Positions 60,700 through 64,000 of a stretch of 64,000 nt of DNA are shown here, piece by piece. Position 1 is the stretch's first letter. Each line of letters opens with the position of its first letter. The DNA is from Korobacter sp963758505. GTDB lineage: Bacteria > Acidobacteriota > Terriglobia > Terriglobales > Acidobacteriaceae. A program made the translations under genes and the position numbers. The notes under the pieces were generated by a model. That model was not told where the DNA came from, ran no database searches, and was given only the letters and a program-made list of their open reading frames with translations. The stretch lies in the NCBI GenBank assembly GCA_963758505.1, contig CAVWVJ010000002.1, forward strand, positions 62,001 to 126,000, given 5' to 3'.

Positions 60700-61244
60700 A
60701 CGTTCGTCGCTTTGAGCCGGTAGAGCACATGCCGTCGCAGCCGATCCCCGGCAGGAATTAGGGGATGATCGAAGTCGTCCGCCACATCGTGCCTCATGCC
60801 GAGCTTCTCCATCACCCGGCGCGACCGCAGGTTCGCGGGAACCGTGAACGAGACCAGATCTTCCAAACCTAACTTCTCAAAGGCGTGATCCACCACGGCG
60901 CGAGCGGCCTCGGTGGCGTACCCTTTGCCCCACGCTTCGGCAGCCAGTCTCCAGCCAATTTCGACACAAGGCGTGAACGCGGCCTGAAACGACGGAACGG
61001 AGAGCCCAGTGAAGCCAAGGAATGTCGGCTCGGATTTCAACTGCACCGCGTAAAGCCCAAAGCCGTGCTCGCGAAAATGCGTTGCGATACGCTGCACGAA
61101 CCGATTGCTCTCCTCGGGCGACAGCAGTGCGGGCATGAACTCCATCACCCGCGGATCGGCATTCATTCTTGCGAACGGCTCGTGGTCCTCGTTTCGCCAC
61201 TCTCGCAGGATCAATCGGTCGGTGATGAGAATGGAGTCGCTCAT
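60696..61244 (-). CDS. GNAT-family N-acetyltransferase (RimJ/RimL-like)
   Basis: A 182-residue protein from ATG 61244 with a poor ribosome site; the open frame continues upstream without a better start. The Acetyltransf_3 pattern is clear: LITDRLILREWRNEDHEPFARMNADPRVMEFMPALL at the start, and the acetyl-CoA segment EIGWRLAAEAWGKGYATEAARAVVDHAFEKLGLEDLVSFTVPANLRSRRVMEKLGMRHDVADDFDHP. It probably acetylates a small amine or ribosomal protein N-terminus. The end overlaps rlpA by 4 bases and the 5' end is 36 bases from the HIT gene. Confidence 0.9.
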   Translation of the reverse strand: MSDSILITDRLILREWRNEDHEPFARMNADPRVMEFMPALLSPEESNRFVQRIATHFREHGFGLYAVQLKSEPTFLGFTGLSVPSFQAAFTPCVEIGWRLAAEAWGKGYATEAARAVVDHAFEKLGLEDLVSFTVPANLRSRRVMEKLGMRHDVADDFDHPLIPAGDRLRRHVLYRLKATNV

Positions 61245-61280
61245 CGCGCGTTCTATACTAGAACCGCGAGAGGTTGCGAA

Positions 61281-61622
61281 ATGGCAGATTGTCTTTTCTG
61301 CAAGATCATTGCCGGCCAGATCCCTTCGAAGAAAGTGTACGAAGACGAGAAGGTTTACGCCTTCCAGGACATCGATCCGAAGGCGCCCGTACACTTCCTG
61401 ATCGTTCCGAAAAGACATATCGCGGGGCTGAAAGAGGCGACGGAAGCGGACGCCGAGATTCTCGGATATTGTCAACTGGTCGCAGCCAAACTGGGACGCG
61501 AACACCAGATCGAAGAGGGCTACCGGACGGTGTACAACGTCGGTCCGAAATCAGGGCAGTCGGTGTTTCACCTGCACCTGCATCTTCTGGGCGGACGGGA
61601 TATGACGTGGCCCCCCGGTTAG
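61281..61622 (+). CDS. HIT-family nucleotide hydrolase (Hint type)
   Basis: A 113-residue protein from ATG 61281 (GAGAGG upstream). It has the full HIT domain: DCLFCKIIAGQIPSKKVYEDEKVYAFQDIDPKAPVHFLIVPKRHI and the histidine triad HLHLHLLGG (catalytic middle histidine). Cys4 and Cys7 with His residues may bind zinc. Family members hydrolyse purine nucleoside phosphoramidates. The promoter region shared with the divergent GNAT gene is very short, with TATACT at 61255-61260. Confidence 0.94.
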   Translation: MADCLFCKIIAGQIPSKKVYEDEKVYAFQDIDPKAPVHFLIVPKRHIAGLKEATEADAEILGYCQLVAAKLGREHQIEEGYRTVYNVGPKSGQSVFHLHLHLLGGRDMTWPPG

Positions 61623-61873
61623 TCGCTGAAATGGTGTGGTTCCGTCACCTGCGCCTGAAGCGGAGGAGTTGGGTCCTGGAAGAAGTGGCCGTTCCTGCAG
61701 AGAAAAGCCGGACGAGAATCGGTCATCGGCACCAGCGCCTTCACCTCAGCCGTACCACACTCTGGACATCGTCGATTCGGACCCATGCCACTAATTTAGG
61801 CGCGTTCTCTTGCGCGCCATATTCCCCAAATCGCGAATCGCATACCACCTTCGAACGCGTTGATTAGAACGTT

Positions 61874-62725
61874 TTAACCCGCCATGAGCTGGCTATGTTC
61901 GCTGGCAAAGGAGCGTCGCCAGACCGCCGCGCCCAGAGCGAATTGCGGAAGCAGCCGGGCGTACCCGTCCACCAGTTGTTCGACGGCAGACCACTGCGCC
62001 TGCGAGAAACCCTCGAAGGTACGGCGATGATCGCTGACGGGGAGGTTGTGTAGAAGCGAAAGGGTGCGGCGCGAAACCTCGTCGCGGGCCCGCAGAAAGT
62101 CCGCGTCGGCGAAGAGCTTCTTCATATCCACCCACACCGAGGTCAGATAACCGGGAAAGGGAGAAATCGCGCGGAACATGCTGGGCACCTGGCCAACCCC
62201 GGTGGTGCGCTTGATCTCCGCATAAACCAGCCAGACGCGAAGAGAGGCTTCGCGTTCGCTGGGTATGTGAAGAGTAATCATGCGCGCGAAGGGGGAGGAG
62301 GAACGTCGCGCGGTCACGCGTCCCGTTTGGCCTCCGCTGTATCCACGCTGCATGAGGCGGGCGAAAAGAGCGAGGCGCGGGAGGGCTCGCTGGAACGTGC
62401 CCGCCACGCCGGACATCACCCGCACATCGGAACGCGAAAATTTCTGGGCGGCGAGCAAGCGTTCCTGGTTGGAAAACTGCCAGGTCGTGCCGATCACCCG
62501 TGCATCGATGAATTGGGTCAGAACCTCAGTCGCGGCGTGAAACTCCTTGGAGCAGACGACTTCGTAGAGGTCTTCCCACATTTCGCGGAGATACTGCGAA
62601 TTCCCGGCCGCCACCTTGAAAAGTGTCGGAACGTACGGAAGGTCAAGGGCGGATCGGATCTCTTCGTAAATCGGCCGGAGGTCCGGAGCAACTTCGCTGG
62701 CCTCGAGCGCGCGAACGAGCGACAT
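61874..62725 (-). CDS. DehI-like (2-haloacid dehalogenase family) protein with internal duplication
   Basis: A 283-residue, all-helical protein. Two halves resemble each other: DLRPIYEEIRSALDLPYVPTLFKVAAGNSQYLREMWEDLYEV (residues about 15-56) and VWLVYAEIKRTTGVGQVPSMFRAISPFPGYLTSVWVDMKKLF (about 163-205). This is the plan of the DehI family (PF10778), originally found in dehalogenases of D- and L-2-haloacids. Many homologs have no known substrate, so the activity is only inferred. The gene follows a region without genes and is not in an operon with the next gene. Confidence 0.75.
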   Translation of the reverse strand: MSLVRALEASEVAPDLRPIYEEIRSALDLPYVPTLFKVAAGNSQYLREMWEDLYEVVCSKEFHAATEVLTQFIDARVIGTTWQFSNQERLLAAQKFSRSDVRVMSGVAGTFQRALPRLALFARLMQRGYSGGQTGRVTARRSSSPFARMITLHIPSEREASLRVWLVYAEIKRTTGVGQVPSMFRAISPFPGYLTSVWVDMKKLFADADFLRARDEVSRRTLSLLHNLPVSDHRRTFEGFSQAQWSAVEQLVDGYARLLPQFALGAAVWRRSFASEHSQLMAG

Positions 62726-62836
62726 GAAGGAACCTCCGTGGCTTAGACGGGTAAGTTCACGGAGATGTTGTCAGGATCGAGGAAGGAGGGAAGCCCATCC
62801 GTGTCATGCCATGCATTGGCCGGATGGGCACTCTTG

Positions 62837-63658
62837 CTACTGAACTTCTTCTTCGATTTCGTCGGGAGCCCCGTGTCGGCGGAGCAAGTTGGGCAGGTTC
62901 TGCGAGAACGCAGAGCGCGGCACCACGGTGTCACAACCGGCCTCGATCGCCTTTAGCTTCAAGTCTCCCTGGATATGCGAGACGAAGCCGAGGATGTTGG
63001 TGTCCTTTTTCAATTCTTTTTTCAGCTTCGGAATCGTCTTCAGAGGATTGGCGACGTGATTGTTCAAATCGAAGATGATTAGCGACGGTTTCTCACCGGA
63101 AGCTTCCACGCGCTCGAAAAGTTCCTTATCCGTCTTCACGAACTGGACTTTCACATTGAGCTTGCGCGCAGTTTCCTGGATTTTTGCCAGGAAGAACAGG
63201 TCTTCGATGAAGGCATAGATGCGGGCCGTATCGTCGGGCTGTCCAGCTGGAACCGGCTCTAGTTGTGGTTCACGGTAAACCTTCGCCGGCGGCTGCTGGC
63301 GGCCGAACTGGCGGGAAGTCCCGTTGCCATTGCCGTTTCCGTTGCTATTGCCGTCGAAATTTCCGTTCGCATTGGCGCGGTAGCTGTGGTCCATCGGCGC
63401 GCTGTAAACACCGGGCTGGCCGTTCTCGTTCTGCCGTGGCTTGCCGAATTTCTTACCGCCGCGGAAGCGTTTGCGTTGTCCGCGGGCTTTGAAGCCACCG
63501 TTGTTGGCGCCGCCCTGAGGCTGCTGTTGAACAGGCTGACCCTGTTGCTGGCCGGGTTGTCCGGGCTTTGCACCTGGACCGCGACGCCCACGGCGCCGCC
63601 TGCGGCCTCTTCCTCCTGCGGGTGGTTGACCCGAAGGATGGTTCGGTCCTTCACTCAT
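62837..63658 (-). CDS. RG-rich protein with receiver-like C-terminal domain
   Basis: A 273-residue protein from ATG 63658 (AGAGAGAAT upstream). The first 130 residues are disordered and rich in Gly, Arg, Gln and Asn. They include a GRGRRRRRGRRG patch and an Asn/Gly repeat (GNSNGNGNGNGTS), typical of RNA- or DNA-binding tails. The C-terminal 120 residues (TARIYAFIEDLFFLAKIQETARKLNVKVQFVKTDKELFERVEASGEKPSLIIFDLNNHVANPLKTIPKLKKELKKDTNILGFVSHIQGDLKLKAIEAGCDTVVPRS) have a receiver-like alpha/beta fold with Asp in IIFDLNN at the phosphoacceptor position. The signalling output is unknown. Confidence 0.8.
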   Translation of the reverse strand: MSEGPNHPSGQPPAGGRGRRRRRGRRGPGAKPGQPGQQQGQPVQQQPQGGANNGGFKARGQRKRFRGGKKFGKPRQNENGQPGVYSAPMDHSYRANANGNFDGNSNGNGNGNGTSRQFGRQQPPAKVYREPQLEPVPAGQPDDTARIYAFIEDLFFLAKIQETARKLNVKVQFVKTDKELFERVEASGEKPSLIIFDLNNHVANPLKTIPKLKKELKKDTNILGFVSHIQGDLKLKAIEAGCDTVVPRSAFSQNLPNLLRRHGAPDEIEEEVQ

Positions 63659-63935
63659 ATTCTCTCTTGTCCCGCCTTGAATTGATACCCACGTACTCTG
63701 CCGCCAGGTGCCTGACCGGCAACGCACTCTTCTGCGTTTACGACACTTACAGGCTACGGCTGGAAAGTCTTCGTCAAATCGCCCGGTGCGCTCGGAAGCT
63801 GCGCCGGTTGCCAGCACGGGAAGTGCGGCTTATTTGGAGGACAACGTGATAGTACCCGCACTCGCTGTGCAAAGGCAAGCGCGAAACGTCGCGACCTCCC
63901 TTTGGATGCGCTGAAGTCCGGCGAGTTGCAGGAGT
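63659..63935. other. Leader region without a recognised gene
   Basis: About 277 bases upstream of the RG-rich protein gene. I see no convincing gene, terminator or structured RNA in it. Confidence 0.4.
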
Positions 63936-64000
63936 TTACAGGGATTCCTCCGGTGTCTTATTCGGACGCTGGCTCCCCCCGAGCCGAACCTCACCTACAG
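63936..64000 (-). CDS. 3' end of an unidentified gene (partial)
   Basis: Read leftward from the window edge, an open frame ends in VGEVRLGGSQRPNKTPEESL and stops with TAA at 63936-63938. It may be the C-terminus of a real minus-strand gene entering from the right. The family cannot be told from 20 residues, and a chance open frame is possible. Confidence 0.3.
   Translation of the reverse strand, partial: VGEVRLGGSQRPNKTPEESL

Noticed and set aside
60885..61622. Long open frame extending the HIT protein upstream by 130 codons
   Set aside because: The upstream part is antisense to the GNAT gene. ATG 61281 has a ribosome site and matches the HIT family start.

Overview
This is a GC-rich chromosomal stretch from a Gram-negative bacterium: it encodes TonB, RlpA, an outer-membrane barrel protein and many exported proteins. 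An Acidobacteriota member of the Terriglobia/Koribacter kind is the best guess. That is inference, based on the gene families (sortilin-type Asp-box protein, cytochrome-barrel proteins, COG1964-type radical SAM enzymes) and on short palindromic repeats in the intergenic DNA. No rRNA, tRNA, CRISPR array, transposase or replication origin was recognised. About 64 protein genes lie on both strands, mostly in short operons.

Layout. 0-13 kb: an unknown membrane protein, RNase PH (rph), an exported phosphoesterase, a four-gene MacAB-like ABC export operon, a methyltransferase, a phosphofructokinase with a PPi-type signature, and a 1053-residue Asp-box propeller protein. 13-18.5 kb: a PsiE-like protein, a tandem array of an intergenic repeat that runs up to the start of a lone ABC ATPase, a metallophosphoesterase, a PD-(D/E)XK-like protein, a type IV pilin and a beta-carbonic anhydrase. 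18.5-28.5 kb: a large MscS channel, then an aa3-type cytochrome oxidase cluster (subunits II, I, two III, IV) led by a one-heme outer-membrane barrel, a dihaem cytochrome c and a cupredoxin-like protein. 29-38.5 kb: secreted SH3-like proteins, an M20 peptidase, EngB, small stress-type proteins, prepilin peptidase, a frameshifted coiled-coil gene, and a GNAT acetyltransferase behind a ykkC-family riboswitch. 38.5-49 kb: TonB, a nucleotidyl-cyclase-like protein, TPR and PstS-like proteins, an M28 peptidase, a thioredoxin-fold protein and MutY. 49-57.5 kb: two large paralogous radical SAM proteins of the tetraether-synthase (Tes/MJ0619, COG1964) kind, around an alpha/beta hydrolase, a VKOR-DsbA-rhodanese fusion and a methyltransferase. 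57.8-64 kb: exported proteins of unknown function, RlpA, GNAT, a HIT protein, a DehI-like protein and a receiver-like protein with an RG-rich N-terminus.

How the parts fit. The oxidase cluster forms one respiratory module in which periplasmic haem and copper carriers are encoded with the oxidase. PilD can process the pilin encoded 18 kb away. The two radical SAM proteins are the best candidates for unusual chemistry: in archaea this family joins two lipid tails, and acidobacteria are known for membrane-spanning lipids. The VKOR-DsbA fusion supplies periplasmic disulfide bonds. Several repeat families occupy the intergenic DNA. One (1149-1190, 13054-13164, 48622-48717) has a conserved internal order. 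Another (GGCACGACTGAAGTCGTGCC palindromes) is seen at three loci and forms a 222-bp tandem array at 13.9-14.5 kb.
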